Source: Phycisphaerales bacterium (GTDB taxonomy: Bacteria; Planctomycetota; Phycisphaerae; Phycisphaerales; UBA1924). Taken from it: a stretch of 64,000 nt of DNA. This document shows positions 54,165 through 63,307 of the stretch, one piece after another. The stretch's first letter is position 1; each line of letters opens with the position of its first letter. Below the pieces are notes generated by a model. That model saw only the letters and a program-made list of their open reading frames with translations. It searched no databases and was not told where the DNA came from. Made by a program: the position numbers and the translations under genes. The DNA is taken from the NCBI GenBank assembly GCA_020427395.1, contig JAGQON010000003.1:86905-150904 (forward strand), in the 5' to 3' direction.

Positions 54165-55232
54165 ATGACCGATACGCCCGCGCCAGTCGATCTCAGCCCG
54201 GTTTTCCGCTCTCTGCTCGATGGGCGATCACTCTCAAGCGAGCAGAGTGAGCAGGTGTTTCTTGCGCTGCTCAGCGGGCAGCTCGACCATGCCCAGATCG
54301 GTGGGCTGCTGGCGCTGATTCAGTCCATGCCGCCCAGCGCCGAGACACTGACCGGCGCCGCTCGGGCCATGCGGGCCCATGTCCAGCGCGTCCCCTACAC
54401 GCCGCAACCCGGTGAGGTGCTGCTCGATACATGCGGCACGGGCGGTGCACCCAAATCATTCAATGTCTCCACCGCCGCCGCGATCGTGGCCGCGTCGGTC
54501 ACGCCGCCCAGCGGCTCCGGGGTGTCTCGGATCGTTGTCGCCAAGCACGGCAACCGCTCACGCACCGGGCGCGGCTCGGCCGAGGTCCTCCAGACACTCG
54601 GCGTGCAGGTCGACGCCAGCCCTGAGCAGCAGGCCAAGTGCCTGCAGGATGCCGGCGTCTGCTTCTGCTTCGCCATCCACCACCATCCCGCCATGAAGCA
54701 CGCGATGGGCCCGCGCCGATCGCTGGGGTTCCCGACCATCTTTAACGCTCTGGGGCCGCTCACCAACCCTGCCGGCGCCGATCGCCAGCTCATCGGGGTC
54801 TATGACAACGCCCTCGTCGAGCCGATGGCCCGCACACTCGCGAATCTGGGCGCGACTCGTGCGATGGTGGTGCACAGCACCGACGGGCTCGACGAGCTCT
54901 CGACCACTGCGCCCACACGCGTGATGCATGTCCAGGGTTCCGAGCTTCGTGAGGAGCAACTCGACGCAACTCAGCTCGGGCTCCCCCGCGTTTCGCTCCA
55001 ACAGCTCCAGGCCAGCAGCGTCGAACACAGCGCCCAGATCATCCGAGACATCTTCGCCGGCAACCCAAGCCCTTACCGCGACATGGTCGTGCTCAGCTCC
55101 GCCGGCGCACTCGTTGTCTCGGGCGTGTGCGGCACGATCAAAGCTGGCATGCAGCTCGCCGCCGATGCGATCGACTCTGGAACAACAAACGCGACACTCG
55201 ATCGCCTGATCGAAGTGTCGCGTGGTTCGTGA
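54165..55232 (+). CDS. trpD: anthranilate phosphoribosyltransferase
   Basis: 355 residues. DTCGTGGAPKSFNVSTAAAIVAA (PRPP loop), VAKHGNRSRTGRGSAEVLQTLGV, FAIHHHPAMKHAMGPRRSLGFPTIFNALGPLTNPAG and STDGLDELS cover the family signatures. It adds phosphoribosyl to anthranilate in tryptophan synthesis. The gene stands alone, without trpC, trpE or trpG nearby. It is divergent from the Q/E-rich gene and convergent with the Ser/Thr kinase gene. The coding 3' end contains a strong inverted repeat. Confidence 0.96.
   Translation: MTDTPAPVDLSPVFRSLLDGRSLSSEQSEQVFLALLSGQLDHAQIGGLLALIQSMPPSAETLTGAARAMRAHVQRVPYTPQPGEVLLDTCGTGGAPKSFNVSTAAAIVAASVTPPSGSGVSRIVVAKHGNRSRTGRGSAEVLQTLGVQVDASPEQQAKCLQDAGVCFCFAIHHHPAMKHAMGPRRSLGFPTIFNALGPLTNPAGADRQLIGVYDNALVEPMARTLANLGATRAMVVHSTDGLDELSTTAPTRVMHVQGSELREEQLDATQLGLPRVSLQQLQASSVEHSAQIIRDIFAGNPSPYRDMVVLSSAGALVVSGVCGTIKAGMQLAADAIDSGTTNATLDRLIEVSRGS
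55191..55221. repeat. imperfect inverted repeat at the trpD 3' end
   Basis: GCGACACTCGATC and GATCGAAGTGTCGC pair over 13 bases with one bulged base and a 4-base loop (GCCT). It lies inside the last codons of trpD, about 30 bases from the stop of the convergent kinase gene. No T-run follows, so termination is only a possibility. Confidence 0.5.
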
Positions 55233-55250
55233 CGCCCGATTGATCTTGTC

Positions 55251-57686
55251 TTAATCCTCGTCGTGCACATACCCATTCCCTGCGAGCACGCTCAGCAGGT
55301 TGGGCACCGTGCTCTCGTTGATGAGAACATCGGTGTGGAAGATATCGGTGATGAGCATCGCCCGCTGCTCGCTCCGGTTGTCCGGGCGGTTCATAAGCAG
55401 CAGCACACCGTCGATCGGGCGTGACTGGAGCCACTCCTGGACCTTGAGTGGGAAGTCCTGCGCGTCGCTGGGGGTCGAGCCGATTGCGTTGTGAAGCTCG
55501 GCCGTCATCTCGATCGAATTCTCATCGTCGCTGCCGGGCTCAAGCCCGCCAACAAAGGTCACACCCTGCTGCGCCATCGCGCGGGTCCCTTCGATGAGTT
55601 CACTCAGCAGCGCCGGCTCGATCGGTTGCGGAAGCATCGGCACCAGCAGCAGCTTGGCATGCACCTGCGGCAGCCCACTCACGCCCCAGCTAGACGCTTC
55701 CGCACGGGCGTGCTCATTCACAACCGCGACATGGTGCTCAAGCTGCTCCATCGCGTGCGAATCGGCAATCTCGGGCGGGAGCGGGGAATCGGGTGACTGC
55801 ATCACCACCACGGGTCCGCTCGAATCATGCGAGATCGCGGGCATCAGCAGAGAACCACCAACAACTGCACCCGCGAAGAGAACACCAAGCCCGAGCAGCC
55901 CGGCAAAGACGACCGCGGCGCTCGGCGTGTTTGAATAGTTCGACTTACGACCAGCGCGAGCAGCACGGGCAGAACTGATCCGCTTCGCAGCGTTCGCGCG
56001 TCGCTGCTGCGCACGCTTGCGGGCCGATGCCAGCTGCTCGTGGGCAGGAAGACGGTCGCTGGGATCACGCAGCGGGCGGCGACGGGCCGGCTCGTTGTTC
56101 ACTCGCATATATGGGCCGGCGTTGCCGATCCCTGCCTCAACAACCACGCCCTGCTTATGACGCTGCTTGCGCTGAGGAGTGGCCACAGATACACCCGCGA
56201 CGCGGTAGCGTCCGGACCAGAAATCCGTGCTCGCCTTGGGGCGTCCCACGCGGCCACCCGCTGCCGCAGCGAAAGGCTTGGGCGGTACCGGCGTGCCTGC
56301 ACGGCGTGCAAAGTCCGGCTGGACGCTGTCGTCCCACTCGGGCGCGGGGATGCTGTCGACCATGTCCTCAGCCGCCGCGTCGCCCTGGGCCACGCTGGGC
56401 AGGTCGATCGGCTTGAGCGCAAACGGGTCGCTGGCAGTCATCACGACATGCAGGTCCGCCAGCATGGCCGCAGCGCTGGGGTAACGGCGGTCATACTCGG
56501 CCATCGCCCGGCGCGTGATCCAACGGAGCGTTTCGGGGCAACGCTTGGTGATCTGGCTCAGCCCGCCGTGCGCGGGGAACGAGTTCTCAATCATCGAGAA
56601 AAGAACCGCGCCCGCGGCATAAACATCAAACTTTGAGCCGTCGATCTGATGAACCTTGACGCCGCGCAGCGCCTGACGGACCAGCTCGGGGTCACGGAAG
56701 TATTCTGTGCCGTGCGTCGTCAGCGTCATCGCGCTGCGCATCGGGGTCACGAGACCGAAGTCGACCAGGTGAGCGGTTGCGTCCTTGCCGCGACCGTCGA
56801 CAATGATGTTGTCTGGCTTGACATCCTTGTGCCACAGCTCGGCGTTATGATAAGTATCCAGCGCCACCAGCAGGTCGCGCATATAGCCCATCGCCTGCGA
56901 CAGCTCTTCGCCGCCCAGGCCCTCTGTCGGGCTCATGGTGTGCATGCGCTGCGTGATCACCGAGAGCGATTCGCCCGGCACATACCGCATCACATAGTAA
57001 AACCGCTCGGGCGACATCTCGTGCTCAAGCACCAGGCCAAGCTGACGTGCCGCGTCGAGCGCCCGGCTCTCACGGACGATCTGTGGGAGACTCGACCCGT
57101 CGCTGAGCGAGAAGACCTTGATCACGACCTGGTCGATTTCGCCGAGCTTTCGTTTGGCAAAGACCGCACGCTTGACCTCGTCGGGCTCGGCGATGTAGAG
57201 CTTCCCGCCAGAGCCGCCGCCCTTGAGCGAGCCGATGATCTTGTAGCCCTCGAACATGCCCACACGCTTCTTGCTGGGCTTATCGCGGGTCGGTGCGGCC
57301 GCCATCGCGTCGGGGACACGGCGCTCCACACCCTCCAGCGCCCCACCGAGCCCAAAGAGGCGTGCGGGGTTACCAATGCAAAAGCGGTAGAGACAACGCG
57401 AGGCCCCGCGCAGCTCGTCCATCAGCGAGCCGGCATAGTGCTTCGAGGCAGACCAGCGGCCGATGACGATGCTCAGCACCACCAGCGGCGCAAAGAGTAC
57501 ACTCGCAAATACGGAGCTCACGAAACGCAGCAGGTCGGTGATCTCGGCGCCGATGAAGCGGAAGATGTTACGGAGCACCAGGAAGGTGAAACCGAAGAGC
57601 TTCCCGATCAGGAAGATCAGCGCAGCCAGCGCTACAGCGCCGAGCACGATCGAAAGCAGGATGGTGAGCAAGGTTGACAGGCTCAT
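55251..57686 (-). CDS. membrane Ser/Thr protein kinase with extracytoplasmic C-terminus
   Basis: 811 residues. Two to three N-terminal hydrophobic segments (about 5-77) precede a Hanks-type kinase (about 145-425): a poor glycine loop (LKGGGSGGKLYI), VVIKVF (K190), RESRAL (E206), WHKDVKPDN (D288, N293) and VDFGL (D309), so it is expected to be active. A basic linker leads to a helix near 600-622 (AAVVFAGLLGLGVLFAGAVVGGSLLM) and a C-terminal outer domain of about 190 residues with no known fold. It follows the ECF sigma gene by 37 bases, suggesting a signalling pair. Confidence 0.93.
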   Translation of the reverse strand: MSLSTLLTILLSIVLGAVALAALIFLIGKLFGFTFLVLRNIFRFIGAEITDLLRFVSSVFASVLFAPLVVLSIVIGRWSASKHYAGSLMDELRGASRCLYRFCIGNPARLFGLGGALEGVERRVPDAMAAAPTRDKPSKKRVGMFEGYKIIGSLKGGGSGGKLYIAEPDEVKRAVFAKRKLGEIDQVVIKVFSLSDGSSLPQIVRESRALDAARQLGLVLEHEMSPERFYYVMRYVPGESLSVITQRMHTMSPTEGLGGEELSQAMGYMRDLLVALDTYHNAELWHKDVKPDNIIVDGRGKDATAHLVDFGLVTPMRSAMTLTTHGTEYFRDPELVRQALRGVKVHQIDGSKFDVYAAGAVLFSMIENSFPAHGGLSQITKRCPETLRWITRRAMAEYDRRYPSAAAMLADLHVVMTASDPFALKPIDLPSVAQGDAAAEDMVDSIPAPEWDDSVQPDFARRAGTPVPPKPFAAAAGGRVGRPKASTDFWSGRYRVAGVSVATPQRKQRHKQGVVVEAGIGNAGPYMRVNNEPARRRPLRDPSDRLPAHEQLASARKRAQQRRANAAKRISSARAARAGRKSNYSNTPSAAVVFAGLLGLGVLFAGAVVGGSLLMPAISHDSSGPVVVMQSPDSPLPPEIADSHAMEQLEHHVAVVNEHARAEASSWGVSGLPQVHAKLLLVPMLPQPIEPALLSELIEGTRAMAQQGVTFVGGLEPGSDDENSIEMTAELHNAIGSTPSDAQDFPLKVQEWLQSRPIDGVLLLMNRPDNRSEQRAMLITDIFHTDVLINESTVPNLLSVLAGNGYVHDED

Positions 57687-57723
57687 GGTTCGCCGCCCCT
57701 TCAGGGCTGCGGGCTCCGATCGA

Positions 57724-58509
57724 TCAACCCATCAGGGACTGCTCGTCTTCGGCACGCAGCTGCATCTGCCGGTGGTAGATCTCCGCGATGGCCTCATCAA
57801 ACAAGGCGTCTGCGGATTTATCGGCGGGGCCGGTCTCCCCGCCGCCCTCGCTATTGGGATTCAGCGCAAGCCCATTTCGCTCGGCTTCCTCAAGTTCTTC
57901 CTTTGTGAACGAATATGTCGCGATGACCTCACCCAGGCGGGAACGAAGCACGCCGCGGATCTTGGCCAGGCGACGGCTGATGGTCGGCTCACTGACCCCG
58001 ATCGCGGAGGCGACATCCTTACCAGACTGACCGTCGAGCACCCGCATGCGATAGATCGAAAAGTCCGTAAAATCGGTTTCCCGCTCCACCATTCGGATTG
58101 CGGCCTCAACCTTGGCGCAAAAGATCGAGGTCTCATACTGCTTGTCTACGCCCTGTGCCGCGTCCGCCTTCATCCATGACTCATCGAACTGGGCGTTCGC
58201 CTTGCCGCCGCCCCGCTTAAGGGCCATCCTGCGGTCGATCTCGTCGCCCAGCACATGCTTGGCGATCGCGAGCAACCAAGTACTGAATCGAGCTCCCCGG
58301 GCTGGGTCATAGCGATCGATCGAGTTCGACAGGGCTGCCAGCGTCTCTTGAGAGAGATCCCGCACGGTTTCCACGCCGATCCGCCCCCTCCCCCAGCGTG
58401 AGAGCTGGATGCGGATCACCGGCCCAAAGGTCTCCCAGAGCTCGAACCAGGCGGCTTCGTCGTTGTCACGCAGCCGGGCAATGAACCCGGTGGTCATATT
58501 TGTCATCAT
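57724..58509 (-). CDS. ECF-type RNA polymerase sigma factor
   Basis: 261 residues from ATG 58509, with GAGGG upstream; TTG 58515 and ATG 58497 are alternatives. Sigma region 2 is TVRDLSQETLAALSNSIDRYDPARGARFSTWLLAIAKHVLGDEIDRR. Region 4 is MRVLDGQSGKDVASAIGVSEPTISRRLAKIRGVLRSRL. A C-terminal extension of about 60 residues (KEELEEAERNGLALNPNS...IYHRQMQLRAEDEQ) goes beyond typical ECF factors of about 190 residues. No anti-sigma gene is adjacent; the partner is the membrane kinase downstream, which could control the sigma factor by phosphorylation, as in other ECF-kinase pairs. Confidence 0.9.
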   Translation of the reverse strand: MMTNMTTGFIARLRDNDEAAWFELWETFGPVIRIQLSRWGRGRIGVETVRDLSQETLAALSNSIDRYDPARGARFSTWLLAIAKHVLGDEIDRRMALKRGGGKANAQFDESWMKADAAQGVDKQYETSIFCAKVEAAIRMVERETDFTDFSIYRMRVLDGQSGKDVASAIGVSEPTISRRLAKIRGVLRSRLGEVIATYSFTKEELEEAERNGLALNPNSEGGGETGPADKSADALFDEAIAEIYHRQMQLRAEDEQSLMG

Positions 58510-58857
58510 TCTCAAGACCCTCTCCGACGCACGTGCGGCGTCGTCTCGGCGGGTTCTTCGGAGCCCATCGCTCGCGTTTCACAATCCAACTCTAAGTGAG
58601 TTGTACCCACCGTCCCGCTTCCCGGGTTCAAATTCCCCATTTATCGGGCCCAGAGGCGGTGCTTTGGGCCCGGTGGTGAGCCGGGGCAAGATTTTTTGAA
58701 CCACCCTGAAATTGCCCCGCCCGATTTCCCACTCACACTGCATCGGGCCGAGTGGCTCGAACACACTGAAACTCGCCGGCCGAAGCGGACCGGCATGAAA
58801 AATCCCGCCGAGCCAAGCAGGAAAACACGGCCCGGCACAAAGCACTTGGAGGCAATC
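58510..58857. promoter_or_regulatory. intergenic region between the ECF sigma gene and the coiled-coil gene
   Basis: About 350 bases holding the start regions of two divergent genes. Two inverted repeats stand out: CAACTC-TAAGT-GAGTTG at 58587-58603, operator-like, and CGGGCCCA-N12-TGGGCCCG at 58645-58672, a hairpin in RNA. An open frame runs into the coiled-coil gene from 58696, but I take the later ATG, which has GGAGG. No promoter boxes could be assigned with confidence. Confidence 0.45.
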
Positions 58858-59793
58858 ATGGGATGCATTGGCAAGACAGTCGTTCGCGGCGTCGTGATCA
58901 CCGCCCTCGCCGGTGGTGTCCTGGTCGCCGTCGCCGGGCCGCAGCGCGTTGGTGCGATGGTCCATCAGGCCCGCGGCAACATCGTGAGCGTGATCGATGA
59001 CAACATCGAGGACCCCATCCTGCTGCGGGCTCAGATCAAGAAGCTCGAAGCGCAGTACCCGGGCAAGATCGCCGAGGTCCGATCGGACCTTGCCGAGGTC
59101 CAGACCCAGATCGCCCAGCTCGAGCGTGAGCTGCAGATCGCCAGCAAGGTCGTGGCACTCGCAGGCGGCGACCTTGAGGTCGTCGACGCACAGATCGCTC
59201 AGGCACGCGTGACCCAGAGCGCCAACCCCGGCGCAATCGTCCGCATCAGCTACAACAACAGGCCGGTCGATCTCGACGACGCATACGGAAAGCGTCAGGA
59301 GATCGAGAACACCCGGAATCTGTACGCATCGCGTGCCCAGGACCTCAAGGTCGATCTCGGCTACCTGCAGGATCAGGAAGCCCAGCTCGCCGACCTGCAC
59401 GAGCGCCTGACCACCGAGCAGTCCGAGTTCCAGTCCAAGCTCTCGCAGCTGGACGCGCAGATCGACTCCATCGCCCGCAACGATCGACTCATCGACATGA
59501 TGGAAGATCGCCAGGCGACGATCGACGAGCACAGCCGCTTCCAGGCCAACTCGCTCGATCAGCTGACCTCGCGACTGGACAACATCCGCATCGAGCAGCG
59601 CGAGCGTCTGGCTTCGATCGGCAAGCGTGAGGACATGAGGTCATACGAAGATGAAGCCAAGTACCTGATCGACCAGAACGCCCAGGTGCAGAACTTCGAG
59701 CGTCAGGACGCACCCGCCCTGCTCGAACCGACCGTGATCGATATCACCCCCGAGGAGGCTGAGCCCTCCAAGCCGGTGGCATCGAGCAACTGA
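58858..59793 (+). CDS. membrane-anchored coiled-coil protein
   Basis: 311 residues from ATG 58858, which has TTGGAGG eight bases upstream. One N-terminal hydrophobic helix (VVRGVVITALAGGVLVAVAG, about 8-28) is followed by almost continuous coiled coil: LLRAQIKKLEAQYPGKIAEVRSDLAEVQTQIAQLERELQIA, then EIENTRNLYASRAQDLKVDLGYLQDQEAQLADLHERL and later heptads to about 270. The tail is Pro/Glu-rich. A central break (RISYNNRPVDLDDA) may form a turn. The function is unknown; an envelope scaffold role is inferred. It is divergent from the ECF-kinase pair, so it could be one of the sigma factor's targets. Confidence 0.72.
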   Translation: MGCIGKTVVRGVVITALAGGVLVAVAGPQRVGAMVHQARGNIVSVIDDNIEDPILLRAQIKKLEAQYPGKIAEVRSDLAEVQTQIAQLERELQIASKVVALAGGDLEVVDAQIAQARVTQSANPGAIVRISYNNRPVDLDDAYGKRQEIENTRNLYASRAQDLKVDLGYLQDQEAQLADLHERLTTEQSEFQSKLSQLDAQIDSIARNDRLIDMMEDRQATIDEHSRFQANSLDQLTSRLDNIRIEQRERLASIGKREDMRSYEDEAKYLIDQNAQVQNFERQDAPALLEPTVIDITPEEAEPSKPVASSN

Positions 59794-59833
59794 CCCAGAC
59801 CCACACCATGGCACCCGAATAAACGGGACAACG

Positions 59834-59865
59834 CCGCCCGAGATGACATCCGGCATCTCGGGCGG
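59834..59865 (+). terminator. hairpin terminator after the coiled-coil gene
   Basis: A perfect 12-bp stem CCGCCCGAGATG/CATCTCGGGCGG with an 8-base loop, followed by TTGCCGTTT, a weak T-tract. The stem is strong enough to end the transcript before rpmB. Confidence 0.75.
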
Positions 59866-60005
59866 TTGCCGTTTGGGTGTTGATCGGATCATGATTCCTC
59901 GCCCCAGATGCAAACCCAGCAGGCGGCGATGCTTGCTTTGCGAGAACTCAGGGCTATCATCGTGACCCAGCGCCCAGAGTGGGCACACTGATAGAGGTGA
60001 AGACC

Positions 60006-60299
60006 ATGCCTTACGAATGCCATTACACCGGGAAAAAGACCACCACAGGCAATAAGAAAGCCTACGGCGGTGCCAAGATCAGCAAGGGCGGTTTCGGCCT
60101 CAAGACGACCGGTGTCACCAAGCGCACCTTCAAGCCCAACCTGCAGAAGGTCAACGCGGTCATCACCAATAGCGACGGCAGCAAGACCAGCAAGAAGGTC
60201 TATGTCTCTGCACACGCCATCCGTTCAGGGCTCCTTGAGAAGCCCCTGAAGCGGAAATACGGCTACACCCGTATGCAGAAACAGGCAGCCGAGGCCTAA
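60006..60299 (+). CDS. rpmB: 50S ribosomal protein L28
   Basis: 97 residues from ATG 60006, set by a GAGGTGA site. CHYTGKKTTTGNKKAYGGAK matches the C-x-x-TGK-x-x-x-GN start of L28, and RTFKPNLQKVNAVI the N-L-q-x-v segment. The family average is about 78 residues; the extra length is at the C-terminus (KPLKRKYGYTRMQKQAAEA). It is transcribed alone, with terminators on both sides. Confidence 0.93.
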   Translation: MPYECHYTGKKTTTGNKKAYGGAKISKGGFGLKTTGVTKRTFKPNLQKVNAVITNSDGSKTSKKVYVSAHAIRSGLLEKPLKRKYGYTRMQKQAAEA

Positions 60300-60333
60300 G
60301 TCGATCGGTATCGATCGTTCAGAAACTTCAAAT

Positions 60334-60370
60334 ACACCCCGCCTGATTCCGAGCGGGGTGTTTCGTTTTT
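60334..60370 (+). terminator. rho-independent terminator after rpmB
   Basis: A 9-bp perfect stem ACACCCCGC/GCGGGGTGT with a 10-base loop, followed by TTCGTTTTT. Confidence 0.88.
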
Positions 60371-60449
60371 GACCCAAACCCTGTATACTTATGGGGTTCA
60401 GACCAAATCTGACCCAGCGGGATGGATCCGACACAGGGGAGGGCACAGG

Positions 60450-61121
60450 ATGCTCTGCGAATGCGGTAAGCACGAAGCGACCATACACGAAGTCATCATC
60501 ACAAGCGATAAGCGCAAGGTGGAAAGACACTTGTGTGAGTTCTGCGCCCGCGAGCAGGGAGTCAGCTCCGACCCCTATATCCCGATCGATCAACTCATCT
60601 CAACCACCAGCTACATCATGGGGCAGGCGCTCACCAATCTGCCCACTCCTGAATCAACACACGGCTCGCATGATCCCGGCTCGGTCGTCAAACCCCATGC
60701 GAAACAGAGCTGCCAGAACGCTCCCTCCAGTTGCGTGGGCTGTGGGCAGAGCTACGCCCAGTTCAAAAAACAAGGGCTCTTGGGCTGCCCCGCGTGCTAC
60801 CAGACTTTCGAGGATCGCATCGGCCCCATGATCGAGCGTGCGCATGAGGGCGCCTGCAACCATGTGGGGAAGGTGCCCAAGCGGGCGCTCAACAACTGCA
60901 GGTCCGCCGGCGACCCCTCCCGGATCGAAACGCTTCTGGGAGATGTGCGTCAACGCGAGGAACGCCTTGAGTCGCTCCGAATGCGTCTGGCCAAATCGAT
61001 CCACGACGAGGAGTACGAGAAGGCCGCGATGCTGCGTGACGAGCTCACCAGACTCACAACACTGGCTAGCACCCAGATCGAACACCGTCCTATGAGCGAC
61101 CAACCGATCGGACCGGGCTGA
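60450..61121 (+). CDS. mcsA: McsA-type zinc/UVR-motif protein, McsB activator
   Basis: 223 residues from ATG 60450; the open frame extends upstream through the rpmB terminator, so the later start is used. N-terminal LCECGKHEATIHE and HLCEFCAREQG and mid-region CVGCGQSYAQFKKQGLLGCPACYQTF give the paired zinc motifs of McsA. A C-terminal UVR motif is SIHDEEYEKAAMLRDELTRL. In Bacillus, McsA binds and stimulates the protein arginine kinase McsB, marking proteins for ClpCP. mcsB is 36 bases downstream. ctsR and clpC are not in the window. Confidence 0.88.
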   Translation: MLCECGKHEATIHEVIITSDKRKVERHLCEFCAREQGVSSDPYIPIDQLISTTSYIMGQALTNLPTPESTHGSHDPGSVVKPHAKQSCQNAPSSCVGCGQSYAQFKKQGLLGCPACYQTFEDRIGPMIERAHEGACNHVGKVPKRALNNCRSAGDPSRIETLLGDVRQREERLESLRMRLAKSIHDEEYEKAAMLRDELTRLTTLASTQIEHRPMSDQPIGPG

Positions 61122-61157
61122 TTCTCGCCCGCGGGTCGCACGAAAAGGGACGCATCG

Positions 61158-62270
61158 ATGCAGGAAGCTGTCTTTGCCAACAACGCGGAATGGCTCAAAG
61201 GCGTCGGAAACGCCAGCGATGTTGTGATGTCGTCGCGAGTACGCCTGGCTCGAAACATCGCCGGCTTCCCGTTCACCACACAGGCATCTCGTGCCGATCG
61301 GGCGCACATACTCGAAGCCATCCGCTCACGCATCCTCAATATGAAAACGCAGTCACCCACGCGGTTCATGTGGATCGATCTGCACAAAGTCCAGCGTGAG
61401 GATCGGGACCTGCTCGTCGAACGCCAGCTGATGTCACGCCAGCACGCGCGGGGCAAGCTCTCCAACGGGCAGGGTGGACTCGATGAGCCACGCGGCGTGG
61501 CGGTGCTCATCCCCGACGAACGCGTCAGCATCATGGTCAACGAAGAGGATCACATCCGCCTCCAAACCATGAAATGCGGGCTCGCCCTGGGCACCTGCCT
61601 GCAGGAAGCCAATGCCTACGACGACCTCGTCGAGGAGGGCATCGATTACGCTTATCACCCCCGCTTCGGCTACCTGACCGCATGTCCCACAAATGTGGGC
61701 ACCGGTCTGCGTCTGAGCGTCATGCTGCACCTGCCTGGGCTCAAAATGACCGGCGAGCTCGAAAAGGTCCGACGCGCGGCTCGCGACATGGGGCTCGCCG
61801 TCCGAGGGTTCTATGGCGAGGGCAGCGAATCGCCCGGCGAGTTCTACCAGATCTCCAACCAGACCACTTTGGGTAAGTCCGACGAGATGCTGCTCCGAGA
61901 GATGGAGCAGGACATCATCCCCAAGGTGGTCGGCTACGAACGCACCGCCCGCAAAAACCTGCTTACCAATCGCCGCGAGTTGCTCGAGGATCAGGTCTGG
62001 CGTGCCTTGGGCACGCTGCGCTACGCCCGCTCGATGAAGACCGAGGAAGCCATGGAACTGCTGAGCCTTGCCCGCCTGGGTGTGATCTGCGGGCTGATCG
62101 ATGACACGACGATCGAGCGTGTGCACACGCTGCTCCTGGCCGTGCAACCAACGCACCTGCAGCGGACCCTTGGCCGCGTGCTGACGCAGCAGCAGCGACG
62201 CACCGAGCGTGCCGATCTGATCCGACGCAAGCTCACCGTATCAGACGAGCCAACTCGAGATGCCGACTGA
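61158..62270 (+). CDS. mcsB: protein arginine kinase McsB
   Basis: 370 residues. A phosphagen-kinase-type domain: DVVMSSRVRLARNIAGFPF (the SSRVRLARN signature), MVNEEDHIRLQTMKCG (NEEDH of the guanidino-kinase active site), LTACPTNVGTGLRLSVMLHLP (CPTNxGT) and RGFYGEGSESPGEFYQISNQTTLGKSDEML. The C-terminal McsB-specific domain follows. It phosphorylates arginine residues in proteins, a degradation mark read by ClpC in Bacilli. It overlaps comF by 11 bases and follows mcsA. Confidence 0.94.
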   Translation: MQEAVFANNAEWLKGVGNASDVVMSSRVRLARNIAGFPFTTQASRADRAHILEAIRSRILNMKTQSPTRFMWIDLHKVQREDRDLLVERQLMSRQHARGKLSNGQGGLDEPRGVAVLIPDERVSIMVNEEDHIRLQTMKCGLALGTCLQEANAYDDLVEEGIDYAYHPRFGYLTACPTNVGTGLRLSVMLHLPGLKMTGELEKVRRAARDMGLAVRGFYGEGSESPGEFYQISNQTTLGKSDEMLLREMEQDIIPKVVGYERTARKNLLTNRRELLEDQVWRALGTLRYARSMKTEEAMELLSLARLGVICGLIDDTTIERVHTLLLAVQPTHLQRTLGRVLTQQQRRTERADLIRRKLTVSDEPTRDAD

Positions 62271-63168
62271 TCTCGGACATCGCGACCCGATCCCGAAACG
62301 GGACCCTGCCCTCGATGGCTTCGTTTGGCCGCCCCGTGATGAGGCGAGCGGGCATCCCACCACGACGATCACTCATCCGCAGCAGGGCTCGAACCGGCTC
62401 TCAGCCATGATCGAGTCGGTCGAACTGGACCTGCTGGGGCGCACCGGGCTCGCCTTCGATCGATGGTCCCAGCGAACAAACTGGACACCCGATCCGCGGG
62501 AGGTAACCTGCTGGCGTTGTGCCGGGAGTGTGGGGCCGCACGAGCAGGACGGAGAAGGTTGCGCTGCCTGTCGCTCAAAATCGCTGCCGTGGGATCGGGC
62601 ACTCCGGCTCGCTCGATACGGCAACGAGCTGCGCGATGAGATTCTCGCCCTGAAGTTTAACACCTGGCGCCCCGGTGGCAGAGCACTCGGGCGAATCTTG
62701 GGAGAACGGATCCGATCCGAGCTCGGGTATGCCCAGATCCCCTCAGAGCAGGCCTGCCTGGTCCCTGTGCCGATGCACCCTTTCCGGCGGATCTCGCGAG
62801 GCATCGACCACACACTCACACTTGCCCGCTGGGCCTCGAAGACCAGCGGCTGCCCTGTGCATGGGGTATTGCGAGCCCATTACCGCCCGGAACAGGTCGG
62901 CTTGTCCGCATCGGCACGGGCCCGCAATATGAAGGGGGCGTTCGGCTGCCGGTCTCGGGCGATGAGTCGCGTTTGCGGCTCGGGTGGACATGGAGTGCGG
63001 GTATGGATCCTGATTGATGATGTCCGGACGACCGGCGCTACCTTCGTCGCCGCGAGCAGGGTGCTCCGGAGCGGGCTAGGCTCGCTTGGATTCAAGAAGG
63101 GTGAGCATGAGATCTGGGTGTGCAGCGTGGCGGTCGCCAGCGAGCGTCTCAGGCGAGAACTGGCCTAG
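62260..63168 (+). CDS. ComF family phosphoribosyltransferase-like protein
   Basis: 302 residues. An N-terminal extension of about 75 residues of unknown role precedes a zinc-binding CWRCAGSV...GCAACRS, then LRLARYGNELRDEILALKFN, VPVPMHPFRRISRGID, YRPEQVGLSASARARNMKGAF and the PRPP loop VWILIDDVRTTGAT. These are the ComFC family signatures; members support DNA uptake, though the phosphoribosyl chemistry is unproven. It overlaps mcsB, so the three genes form one unit. No other competence gene is visible. Confidence 0.88.
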   Translation: MPTDLGHRDPIPKRDPALDGFVWPPRDEASGHPTTTITHPQQGSNRLSAMIESVELDLLGRTGLAFDRWSQRTNWTPDPREVTCWRCAGSVGPHEQDGEGCAACRSKSLPWDRALRLARYGNELRDEILALKFNTWRPGGRALGRILGERIRSELGYAQIPSEQACLVPVPMHPFRRISRGIDHTLTLARWASKTSGCPVHGVLRAHYRPEQVGLSASARARNMKGAFGCRSRAMSRVCGSGGHGVRVWILIDDVRTTGATFVAASRVLRSGLGSLGFKKGEHEIWVCSVAVASERLRRELA

Positions 63169-63279
63169 AATCAGTGCTTTTTTGGGTGCTGCTGTTGCAC
63201 CTGACTGTTTCCGAACAGAGATTGGTTCTGTGGGCATGCCGAAACTTGAGAAATTGAACAAGATGTTTGCCCTCGCTGT

Positions 63280-63307
63280 TTGACAACGCGAAGGTGGGGT
63301 CTATGCT
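63280..63307 (+). promoter_or_regulatory. sigma-70-type promoter for the rRNA operon
   Basis: TTGACA at 63280-63285, a 16-base spacer and TATGCT at 63302-63307. The -35 box is a perfect consensus match. It lies about 400 bases before the 16S start, a usual distance for rrn leaders. It is the best sigma-70 match I noticed in the window. Confidence 0.72.
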
